Source: Costus lasius
Lineage: Eukaryota; Streptophyta; Magnoliopsida; Zingiberales; Costaceae
Assembly (NCBI GenBank): GCA_027563935.2
Contig: CM050450.1
Coordinates: 12,011,957 to 12,075,956 of the forward strand
Reading direction: 5' to 3'
Length of the DNA stretch: 64,000 bases
The notes under the pieces were generated by a model. It did no database searches, was not told the origin of the DNA, and worked only from the letters and a program-made list of their open reading frames with translations. A program made the position numbers and the translations under genes. Below, piece by piece: positions 48,901 to 60,900 of this stretch. How positions within the stretch are numbered: the first letter of the stretch is position 1; each line of letters begins with the position of its first letter.

Positions 48901-51900
48901 ATAAAGTTTAGACAATTAATGATCAATATTATGTATTGCTACATAGCAGTCCAATAGTGGACTGGATGCTAATATGGACCAAAACTTAAACTATGCTTGA
49001 GCGGACTTTTTACTGGAAGGGGGAAAAGACGCAGGGGTAAACGGGAAAGTGGCGATATAAAAAGGTTAGGAGAGTGAATGCAATCACAAAAATGAGGGAG
49101 AAATAGTGGGTGCAATATAAAAGGTTAGGAGCAAGGTTTAAAAAGCCGGTCCGGTGACTCGGTCCAGCGAGCCATCGGATTGGTGCGGGTACTGTGCGTA
49201 TCGGACGGAACTGACGAACAGGTGAGCGGGAGCTTCAATCGAAGCTTCTGTCGTCTGCTAGCCGTCCGTCGCCGTCCGTGCTCCGACTGTGCTCCAACCA
49301 CATTCCGAACCGGTCACTGAGCGGACCGGTATGTGCCGAGGTTACCGCTCGGCACGAACCGGTCTTCTTCGCTGCTTCCATCTTCACGCGACGTCGCCCT
49401 CATCCCCCTTCTAACGACGAGATCCCAGTCGATCGCTCCTCGCACAGCCTCCTTCATCTTCCTCGTGTCCGATGAGATCGGGCTGCGGCGTTGAGCCCTA
49501 GCGATGATCTTTGTCGATCACGACGATGAGCTTCATCACCGACTTCCGATCCGCTACCCCTTCCTCAGTTTACTGCAGACTTTCGGCGCGAGTGTGATAT
49601 ACGCTCGACATTTTTCTCCTTCTATTGCTGCTGGCCCCCTTTCTCTTCCTGCGCCGGCGACCATCTCCAGGGTCGATTTGTGTGCCCTAGCCTCGCTGCA
49701 CCTTCCTTCCCATGATCCTCGACGAGTTTCGAAGCTTTAGTGACACTGTTTTGGCGACGCTTCCTTTCCGGCGATCCTCCGACGGTTCCTGACGACTCGC
49801 AGAAATCTGTCGACGGGATTTCCTTGATTTCCGGCGGTGCTGCATATTCTGGTGAACTCGATTACTATTCCAGCGAACAGTAACTCCGATGAACTCTAGG
49901 ATTTGTGCCGACGCGTTGACTCACGTATTCCAAGTTGGTTCTTGCGTATTCTGTCAACCGTGTGGTGGTTACGTTTGCACGTGGCTACGAATTCGGTTAG
50001 TGCCCTAACCTTGTTTAATACGTACGTATTGTAAAATTGCATGCGATTTAGGGCTATTGCATGTTGAGATACGTATGATAAACACAAACATGTTATAACA
50101 CTGTCCTTTCGTATATTGTAAGGTCTGACGGTCTTAGATGCACAGACGCTGTACGCATTTCGTATTCGGTTGGTTTTCAGCGCAGACCTACGTTTCGAGG
50201 TAGGGTCTTTTTCCTACTTTTGCAATGGTGCCAAACGCATGATTAGACTAATGACACATTATTTTTAGTTCTATCCATTGATTTGCATCTTTACCGTTGT
50301 AGTCTTACCTTGCTTTCTTGGACATATATATGTTTGCGTGCCTCCTGATTTTGTGATGTTGTTTATTCATTATGGTAGTACGATATGATGAGTACTTGAC
50401 GGCTCTATTATGAGCACCTGTTGAGCTCCATTGGATTGGGCTGTTGAGATTATGTTGTATTCTGGTCGTGATCGAGGTGGGGATGTAGCCAGTCGACCGA
50501 TGTTTGAATGCCGTGCTTGGTGGGGGGGGGGGGTACACTATGAGATGTTGTCTGGCCATTATTTATATAGTTGTGGTACATAGACTATTGGTATTATATG
50601 GTGTCAACAGAAGGTATCGCCAAGTGTCGGGTATCGACTTCAGGATAATCGGTGTTGGACGCTACACTAGCGGACTGCCGACAGGCAGCCGTCCCCTCTG
50701 TTTGAGCTAACATTGGGGACCACTCCTCCGGAGTGCGGTCTTGCGGGACGATTTGGGTTATAGTTGTGCATGATGCAGTATTTTGATTACGTTGTTTGAT
50801 TTGCGATATATATATTGTGATTGTATTCACACGTAGGATTTTGGTAGAGTTTGCAAATGAACGTTACTTGTTGTTCATCCACCATATCTTTACATATCCC
50901 CGCGTAGCCATTCTGGCAAACCCCTATCTCTTCCCTTCTCTTCCAGATTCTGACGTGGCTCTTCTTGGAGCGGATTTAGATAGCTAGCTCTAGTGGCCAC
51001 CACAGGGTGATGCATTTATGTATTTGTTTATGTATTTTCTAGCAGATTATGTATTTGAGACATGTTGTTCGAGGACTTGTATTTATGTGTGCCCGTTCGT
51101 GGACCGGATAATATTGTAGTATGTGGTTGTATATTGAAGGTGTATTATAGGTTGTATATTTTATGTTTTGCATGTGGGTTTGTGTTGTTGACCATCTCTG
51201 GCAGGTTTACCCATTGCGTCTTGACATTGACCCGCGGGGCATGGGCCCAGGTTCCGTGTCGAGGCGTGACAACTCCAATATACAGCCACATAATACAACA
51301 TCATCCGGTCCACGACCGAGCATACATAAATACAAGTCATTAAAGGAAGATTAAAGTGCTTTGAAATAGTTGTAATGAGAGTAATGTCCTAAGTTCGTAA
51401 ATTGAGCCTAAGTTTGAACCTATGGCTCTAATACCACAACTATATAAATAATGGCCAGACAAAATCTCGTAGCGTACCCCCATCACGCACGGCATTCAAA
51501 CATCGGTCGACAGGCTACACCCCCACCTCGACCACGACCGGAATACAATATATCTGAACAGCCCAATCTAGTGGGGCTCAATAGATGCTCATATATAGAG
51601 CCGTCAAGTACTCATCATATCGTACTATCATAATGAATAAACAAAATCACAAAATCAGGAGGCATGCAAGCATATATATATGTCTAAGAAAGTAGGGTAA
51701 GACTACAACGGGAAAGATGCAAATCAATGGATAGAACTAAAAGTAAGGTGCCACTAGTCTAATCATGCGTTTGGCACCATAGGAAAGGTAGGAAGAAGAC
51801 CCTACCTCGAATAGGAAATGTGCACAGCGTCCGCACGTCTAAGACCATCGGACCTTACAATATACGAAAGGATCGTCGGCACGAATCCCGGAGTTCGCCG

Positions 51901-54900
51901 GAGTTATTGTTTACCAGAACAACAATCGAGTTTACCAGAATATGCTGCACCGTTGGAAATCAAGGAAATCCCATCGGCAGATTTTTGCGAGTCGTCAAGA
52001 ACCGCCGAAGGATCGCTGGAAAGGAGACGTCGCCGGAACAGTGCCCTCAAAGCTTCAAAACTCATAGAGATCAAGGGAAAAGTTCACCGTGCCATATAGG
52101 AACCGTCAAAGTCACAGCAGTGCTCGCCATCGCCAGAAAACGCAGATCAATACGTTCCCGGTCCAAAACGTCTCGTCGGAAGGTGCAGCGAGGCTAGGGC
52201 ACAGATTGACTTAGGTCTTGTCGTCGTGATCTACATAGGTCGTTTGTAGGGCTCGCCGCTGCAGCCCGATCTCACTGGACACGAGGAAGATGAAGCAGGT
52301 TGCGCGAGGAGCGATCGACTGGGTTCTCGTCGGCGGAAGGGGGATGAGGGCTACGACGCGCGAAGATGGAAGCAGCGAGGAAGACGTGTGAAAGGGAGCT
52401 TGCATGGAGGAGCAATGTTGGCATGAAGGCGAGATTTTCGTGGAGAGGAACTTGCATGCGCGAGTAAAGAAGCAGGTGTTGGCATGCATGAGGAGAATGA
52501 CGAGGCAGGGGGAAGATATAAGGAGAGGAAATAGAATTGTATTGCCGTGGAGTAGAGCAACAGAAAGGAATCGCGGGCGACAAAGCAACGTGGCACAGTG
52601 AAAAGATTGGAAAGGACGCACGCGCACAACGATTTCTACCGACGCCATGTTGGCAAATCGAAATCAAATCTTGATTTCGATTTGGGTTTTGTCGTTTAGT
52701 GGTTGTTGCAGTCAGGTGTGTAACAATTCTCCCCACCTTAAGAAATTTGGTCCCTAAATTTAACACAAAATTTATTATTAAACAACAGTACAAGGTACAA
52801 TCACTCATCAATAATCCACTATGCCAGGAAATAAGTGTGGGCAAGAATGAGCAACCTCGTCTTCTAGTTCCGACGTAGCTTCACTCTCAGAGTGGTTCCG
52901 CAGCGAACCTTGACCAGTTAGACCACCTTGTTGCGCAATCGATGCTCTTTCCTATCCAAGATCTCCACAGGTGTCTCCTGATAAGTTATATCATGTTGGA
53001 TCCCAGGAAATCGATCAGATAGCACGTGGGACGGATCTCGTAGGTACTTACGCAGCATTGACACATGGAATACGTTGTGGATATACGAGAGTGTGGGAGG
53101 TAAGGCCAACTGAGATGCCATTGCTCCAACACGTTCTAATATCTCGAAAGGATCAATGTAACGCGGAGCCAATTTGCCCCTGTATCCGAAACTAGTTGTG
53201 CCTTTCATCAGTGTAACTTTGAGGAACACGTGATCCCCAACCTCAAACTCTAAGTCACGTCTCCTCCTGTCAGCGTAATATTTTTGTCGGCTTTGTGCTA
53301 TCAGCAGTCTATTCCTAATCCATTTGACTTGCTCCGCATCATGCTCGAGCATAGTCGGAGCAAAGACGCGTTCCTCGTCGACTTGATCCTATAGCACCGG
53401 GGATCGACAAACGTTAATTAGAATAAGTGAAGGATACAAAATTTTTTTTTTTTGAATTGAAAAGTAATGAATTGAAAATGATATCACTTGTATTGACTAG
53501 TGGTAACTGCTGTTGTATGGGAATTCCTCTAAATGCAAGTGAGTTTTCTAATTGCCGTTGAAGTCCAAGGCACAAGCTCAGAGCATGTCTTTGAGCGTCT
53601 GAATCGTCCGCTCGGACTGGCTGCCAGTCTGCGGGTCGAAGGCGGTGCTGAAACGTAACTGCGTCCCCATTGCCTTCTGCAGACTACCCCAAAAACGCGA
53701 GGTAAACCGCTAATCTCGATCGGATATAATACTGGCCAAGACTCCATGCAGTCGAATAATCTCACGACAATACAGATTAGCCAGTTTATCCATGCCGAAT
53801 GTCTTTTTCACCGGTAGGAAATAAGCTGATTTGGTTAACCGATCCACGATAACCCATATCGAATCGTTGCCTCGTTGAGTCTTCGGAAGATCTGATACAA
53901 AATCCAGCATGAGGACAATTATCCCTATAATGCCCAAATCCTTGGCAATAGTGGCATTGAACAGTCTTCAGTAGACATGTTTTGAAAATATGTCTAACTT
54001 TGCCACAGTGGTAGCACGTCTTGGGAGAGTGAGGAGGAGAGATGCCCATACTCGGAGGAGATCGTATGATTCGCTGGGATATAGAGGGTGGAGCCCAAGA
54101 CTTCTGTCCCGCTTCCATGTCCTGATAGCTGGCTCGTGAGGTCGATGAGCTTTTGCTCGCCGAAAGCCCAATGTCTCGGCGGCTGCTAGAGGCTGAAGCC
54201 TTGCCCTTGCGGCTTCTTGGCTGATCGGATTCGTCAGACTCTTCTGCCATTCAGGCCACATCAAGAATTGCTTGGAAATCTTCAGGATCAGTAGTTCGAC
54301 CTAACATCTTGAGGGGATGATCTAATTCCCTGATAAATTGTTTAGAGCGATCGAATGTCATTGGGATTAGTTCGGGGAACATCTTAGCTAGCCTCTGGAA
54401 TTCTGCAATATACTCGGCCACTGGACATTCTTTTTGCTTAAGAGTAAGAAACTCGTGTTGCAGCTTTTCCCGGAATGCAACAGGGAAATATTCAGCTGTG
54501 CTTCACTGCGGGAAAACATCCCAATCAAATCGTTCGTCACCAACCGTCGAAATGAGGGAATCTCACCAACCCTTGGCATCATCAACCTGAAAATATACCA
54601 GTAAGCACACACGCTGATTCTCAAGGCAGCGTACCATATCTAGTGTGTCAGTCACACTTTGAATCCATTGCATGGCCTTCCAGGGGTTGGCTTGTCTAGT
54701 GAAAACCCCAAAACGCTTATAGCCAAAATCTGTGAACCAATCTGCCATATTCATCCACGTCTCTGTGTACTCAACGCTATATCCTAGTTGCTTTGTAGGA
54801 CCTTTGTCTTCGGCCTCATGGTGCGCCGGTTCAGGTTTAGGTGAAGGCGGAGCTGGAATTGGAACTGGTGGAACTGTTAGAGGAGGTGCACTAGTTCCAC

Positions 54901-57900
54901 CAGAGCGACTGCTCCTTTACATCTAGTGCAACGGCAAGTTCAACACTTTTTTGGCCAAGTTAGCTAGCTTCCCATAGCTGCGTGTGGGTTTACTGATATA
55001 TTTTCTGGTTGATGATGCTAGGGATTGGTGGGATTCCCTTATTTCGATGGTTGATGACAAACAGTTTGATTGAGATGTTTTCCAGCAGTGGAGCAGTGTT
55101 GAATATTTTCCTGCTGTATTTCGGGAAAAGTTGCGATATGAGTTTCTAACTCTTAAGCAAAAGGATGTCCAGTCGCTGAGTATCTTGCAGAATTCCAGAG
55201 GCTAGCCAAGATGTTCCCAGAACTAATCCCAATGACGTTCGATCGCTCTAAACAATTTATTAGGAGATTAGATCGTCCCCTTAAGATGTTAGCTTGAACT
55301 GCTGATCCTGAAGATTTCCAAGCAGTTCTTGATGTGGCCCGAATGGTAGAAGAGTCTGACGAGTTCAATCAGACAAGAAGCCGTAAGGGCAAAGCTCCAG
55401 CCTCTAGCAGTCACCGAGACATCAGGCCTTCGGCGAGTAAAAGCCCACTGACCTCATGAGCCAGCTATCGGGACATGGAAGCGGGACGGAAGTCTTGGGC
55501 TCCATCCTTTATTTCCCAGTGAATCATACGGTCTCCTCCGAGTATGGGCTTCTTTCCTCTTCACTCTCCCAAGACGTGCTACCACTGTGACAAAGTTAGA
55601 CATATTTTTAAAACATGTCCATTAAAGATCGTTCAATGCCACTATTGCCAAAGATTTTTGCATTATAGGGATAATTGTCTTCATTTGGGCACCTAGCCGC
55701 AGGTTCCTCAAGCATCTTCACGAGGCTCGAGATAGACTTGCACACGACCTCCGCAGTCTGATCGTCAGCTATCTACCCAGCAAAGGGCCCCAACTCAGCA
55801 ACCTGGTGCGGCACGTGCATATGCTTTATCTGAACGTGATGCCCAACGTGCCTCAAATTTTGTGCTGCAAGGTATAATTTTAGTAAATGGTATTCCAACA
55901 TGTTTACTCATCGATGTTGGTAGTTCGCATTCCTTCATATCATATGCTTTTGTAAAGAAGATACGTCAAACACCTGTGATGATATAGTACGACATGACAA
56001 TATATTCCCCTACGGATACATTGCGGTCGTACCTAGAATTAAAGTAGTGTCCACTGGACTGTGGGGACATTGTTATATATTCCGATCTTATGCTTCTTGA
56101 ATTGACAGATTTCGAAGTTATCTTAGGGATGAATTGACTTGCTGCTAACCGAGCTATGGTAGACTACTACGCTGCCACTGTGGCATTCGGGACGCTAGGG
56201 GCAGCGACTTGCACTTTCTTAGGAGTATCCGGACAGGTAGCTCCTATTATTAATGCTGTGCAGACAAGATGACTATTAATTGATGGATGTCAAGGGTATT
56301 TGATTTCTATCGTCGAAGCTCGAGAGCAGTCGTCTATCCCTATTGAGCGGGTACCTGTTGTCCGAAGGTATCAAGATGTCTTCCCAGATGAACTCCCTGG
56401 ACTACCACCACACCAACAAGTGGAATTTTCTCTGGAATTGCAAGCAGACACATCTCCTATTTCTAAGGCTCCATATAGGATGGCGCCTAAAAAACTTAAA
56501 AAGCTGAAGGAGCACTTACACGAGTTGCTCAACAAGGGTTTTATCCGCCCTAGTGCATCCCCATGAGTCTTATTTGTGAAGAAGAAAGATGGTACATTCC
56601 GGCTGTGTATCGATTATCGACAATTGAACGCAGTTACCATCAAGAACAAGTATCCACTACCAAGGATCGATGACCTATTTGATTAGCTCAAGGGTACCTG
56701 CATCTATTCGAAGATTGACTTAAGGTCAGAGTGCCATTAGCTGTGAATTAGAGAAAGCGATGTGTCGAAAACCTCTTTTCATACACGCTATGGGCATTAC
56801 GAGTTCTTAGTGATACCATTTGGGTTAACAAATACTCCAGCCACATTCATGGACTTAAATGAACTGAGTTTTCATTAACGATTTGGACAGATTCGTCGTG
56901 GTGTTCATTGACAACATTTTGGTTTATTCTCGCAACGAGGTGAGCATAAGAAACATTTACACTTTGTGCTCCGGGCTTTGCACAAGGAACAACTTTAGAG
57001 ATTATAAGAAACATTTTCACCCTGGTAAAGCAAATGTCATGGCTGATGCACTTAGCAGGATGACAGTTGGAACACTTGCGAACCTAAGGGTCGCACCGAC
57101 TGATCTGGCTAGACAAATTGCAGATCTGGATTTAGAGATCATATGCCCTACTGAGAATGGATGTCTAGTGGTGTTGATGGCAGGATCTTAGCTCGTCCGG
57201 AAGATTATTGACAGCTAGTCTAACGATGAGTATTTACAATAAATAATCGCCCGTGGAAGAAGACGTGAAATCACGCAGGACTCTGAGGGCGTAATATGGT
57301 TTGAGAATCGGCTATGTGTGCCAACGTCAATGAAGCGCGAGCTTATGGAGGAAGCTTATAAGTCTATTTTTTCATGCACCCTGGTGGTACGAAAATGTCC
57401 AGGGATCTTTGTAAGTCCTATTGGTGGAAAAATATAAAGAACGATGTGGCGAAATTCATCTCAGAATGCCTCACGTGTCAACAAGTTAAGGCTGAACACA
57501 AAAGACCACCGGGATTGCTTCAAAATATCGCTATCCTTGAGTGGAAATGGGAGCATATCACGATGGATTTTGTATCAGGTCTTCTGAAGACTCAGCGAGG
57601 GCAACGATTCGATATGGGTTATTGTGGATCGGTTGACCAAATTAGCTCATTTCATACTGGTGAAAAAGACATTCGGCATGAACAGACTGGCTAATCTGTA
57701 TTGTTGTGAGATCATTCGACTGCATGGAGTCTCGGCCAGTATTATATTCGATCGAGATCAGCGGTTTACCTCGCGTTTCTGGGGTAGTCTGCGGAAGGCG
57801 ATGGGGATGTAGTTACGTTTCAGCACTGCCTTCGACCTGCAAACTGATGGCCAGTCCGAGCGGACAATTTAGACGCTCGAAGACATGCTCTGAGCTTGTG

Positions 57901-60900
57901 CCTTGGACTTCAGTGGCGATTGGGAAATTCACTTGCATTTGGAGGAATTCGCATACAACAACAGCTACCACTGGTTAATACAAGTGATATCATTTTAAAT
58001 TTATTTCTTTCTAATTCAAAATTCTTTCTATCTCTATTTCCTCACCTTATTCTAATTAATGTTTGTCAATACAGATGGCTCCGTTTGAAGCCTTGTATGG
58101 TAGAAGATATCGATCCCCGGTGCTATGGGATCAAGTCGGCGAGGAACACGCCTTTGCTCCGACTATGCTCGATCATGATGTGGAGCGAGTCAAATTGATC
58201 AGGAATAGACTGCTGACAGCACAAAGTTGGCAGAAATGCTACGCTGATAGGAGGAGACGTGACCTAAAGTTTGAATTTGGGGATCACATATTTCTCACGG
58301 TCACTCTAGTAAAAGGCGCAGCTCGTTTCAGATACAAGGGCAAGTTGGCTCCGCGTTACATTGGTCTGTTCGAGATATTGAAACGCGTTGGAGCAGTGGC
58401 GTATTAGTTTGCCTTACCTCTCATACTCTCGTATATCCACAATGCGTTCCATGTGTCGATGTTGCGGAAGCACCTACGAGATCCGTCCCATGTGCTATCT
58501 AATCGATTTCCTGGGATCAGATACGATATCACTTATTAGGAGACACCTGTGTTGATCTTGGATAGGAAAGAGCATCGGTTGTGCAACAAGTTGGTCCGAC
58601 TGGTCAAGGTTCGCTAGCGGAACCACTCTGAGAGTGAAGCTATGTGGGAACCGGTGCTCGTTCTTGCCAATACTTGTTTCCTGGCAGAGAGGATTATTGA
58701 TGAGTGATTGTACATGGTATTGTACTGTTGTTTAATAATAAATTTTGTGTTAAATTTAGGGACTAAATTTCTTAAGGTGGGGAGAATTGTTATACCTGCA
58801 TCAACCACTAAACGACAAAATTGAAAATGAAATCGAGATTTGATTTCAATTTGCCAACACGACATTGGCAGAAATCGCTGTGCGCGTGCATCCTTTCTAA
58901 TCTTCTCACTGTGCCATGTTGCTCTGTCGCCCGCGATTCCTTTCCGTTGCTCTACTCCACTGCAATACGATTCCATTTCCTCTCCTTATATCTTCCCTGC
59001 CTAGTTATTCTCCTCACGCACGCCAACACCTGCATCTTTACTCGCGCACACAAGTTCCTCTCCACGCAAATCTCGCCTTCACGCCAACGTTGCTCCTCCA
59101 CGTAAGCTCCCTTTCACGCGTCTTCCTCGCTGCTTCCATCTTCACGCGTCGTCGCTCTCATCCCCTTCCGGCGACGAGATCTCAGTCGATCGCTCCTTGT
59201 GTAGCCTGCTTCAACTTTCTCGCGTCCGGCGAGATCGGGCTGCGGCGTCGAGCCCTAGCGACGACCTCTGTAGATCATGATGACGAGCTTCATCACCGAC
59301 TTCCGACCCGCCGCCCCTTCCTCTCATTCACTGCAGACTTTCGGTGCGAGCATGAAATATGCTCGACATTTTTCTCCTTCCGTCGCTGCTGCGCCCCCTT
59401 TCTCTTCCGGCCCTGGCGACCATCTCCGGGGTCGATCTGTGCCCTAGCCTCGCTGCGCCTTCCGGCGAGACATTTTGGAGTGGAAACGTGTTGATCTGCG
59501 TTTTCCAGCAGCGGTGAGCATTGCTGTGACTCTGACGAGTTCCTGTGTGGCACGGTGAACTTTTCCCTTGAACCTCGACGAGTTTCAAAGCTTGGGGGCA
59601 CTGTTCCGGCGATGCCTCCTCCTTTCCGGCGATCCTCCGGCGGTTCGTGACGACTCGCAGAAATCTGCCGACGTGATTTCCTTGATTTCTGGCGGTGCTG
59701 CATATTTTAGTGAACTCAATTACTGTTCCCGCGAACTCCAGGATTCGTGCCGACGCGCCGACTCACGTATTCCAGGTTGGTTCTTGCGTATTCTGTCAAC
59801 CGCGTGGTGGTTACGTTCACACGTGGCTACGAATTCGGTTAGTGCCCTAACCTTGTTTAATACATACGTATTGTAGAACCGCATGCAGTTTAGGGCTATT
59901 GCATGTTCAGACACGTATGATAAGCACAAGCATGTTATAACACTGTCCTTTCATATACTGTAAGGTCCAACGGTCTTAGACGCGCGGACGCTGTACACAT
60001 TTCGTATTCGGTTGGTTCTTAGCGCAGACCTACGTTTCAAGGTAGGGTCTTCTTCCTACCTTTGCTATAGTGCCAAACACATGATTAGACTAGTGGCACC
60101 TTACTTTTAGTTCTATCTGTTGATTTGCATCTTTCCCGTTGTAGTCTTATCCTGCTTTCTTGAATATATATATGCTTGTATGCCTCCTAATTTTGTGATG
60201 TTATTTATTCATTATGATAGTACGATATGATGAGTACTTGATGACTCTATATATGTGCACCTGTTGAGCCCCACTGGATCGGGCTATTGAGATTATGTTA
60301 TATTCCGGTCGTGACCGAGGTGGGGATGTAGCCGGTCGACCGATGTTTGAATGCCATACGTGGTGGGGGGCACACTACGAGATTTTGTTTGGCCATTATT
60401 TATATAGTCGTGGTACATAGACTATTTATACTATATAGTGTTGACAGAAGGTATCGTTGAGTGTCGGGTATCGATTTTGGGATAATCGGTGTTGGACGCT
60501 ATACCAGCGGACTACGAACGGGCAGTCGTCCTCTCTGTTTGAGCTAACATTGGGGACCACTCCTCCGGAGTGCGGTTCTGCGGGACGATTTAGCTTAGCT
60601 TGGGTTATAGTTTTGCATGATGGAGTATTTTGATTACGTTGTTTGATTTGTGATATATACATTGTGATTGTATACACACGTAGGATTTTGGTAGAGTTTG
60701 CAAATGAACCTTACTTATTGTTAATGCATCATATCTTTACATATCCCTGCTTAGCCCATCTGGCTAACTCCCTATCTCTTCTCTTCTCTTCCAGATTCTA
60801 ACGTGACTCCTCCTAGAGCGGATTTAGATAGCTAGCTCTAGTGGCCACCACGGGGTGATGCATTTTTGTATTTGTTTATGTATTTTTTGATAGACTATGT

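Noticed and set aside
59293..59703. Minus-strand 136-codon frame in the family B LTR
   Set aside because: It lies within an LTR, has no domain and is not preserved in the sister LTRs.
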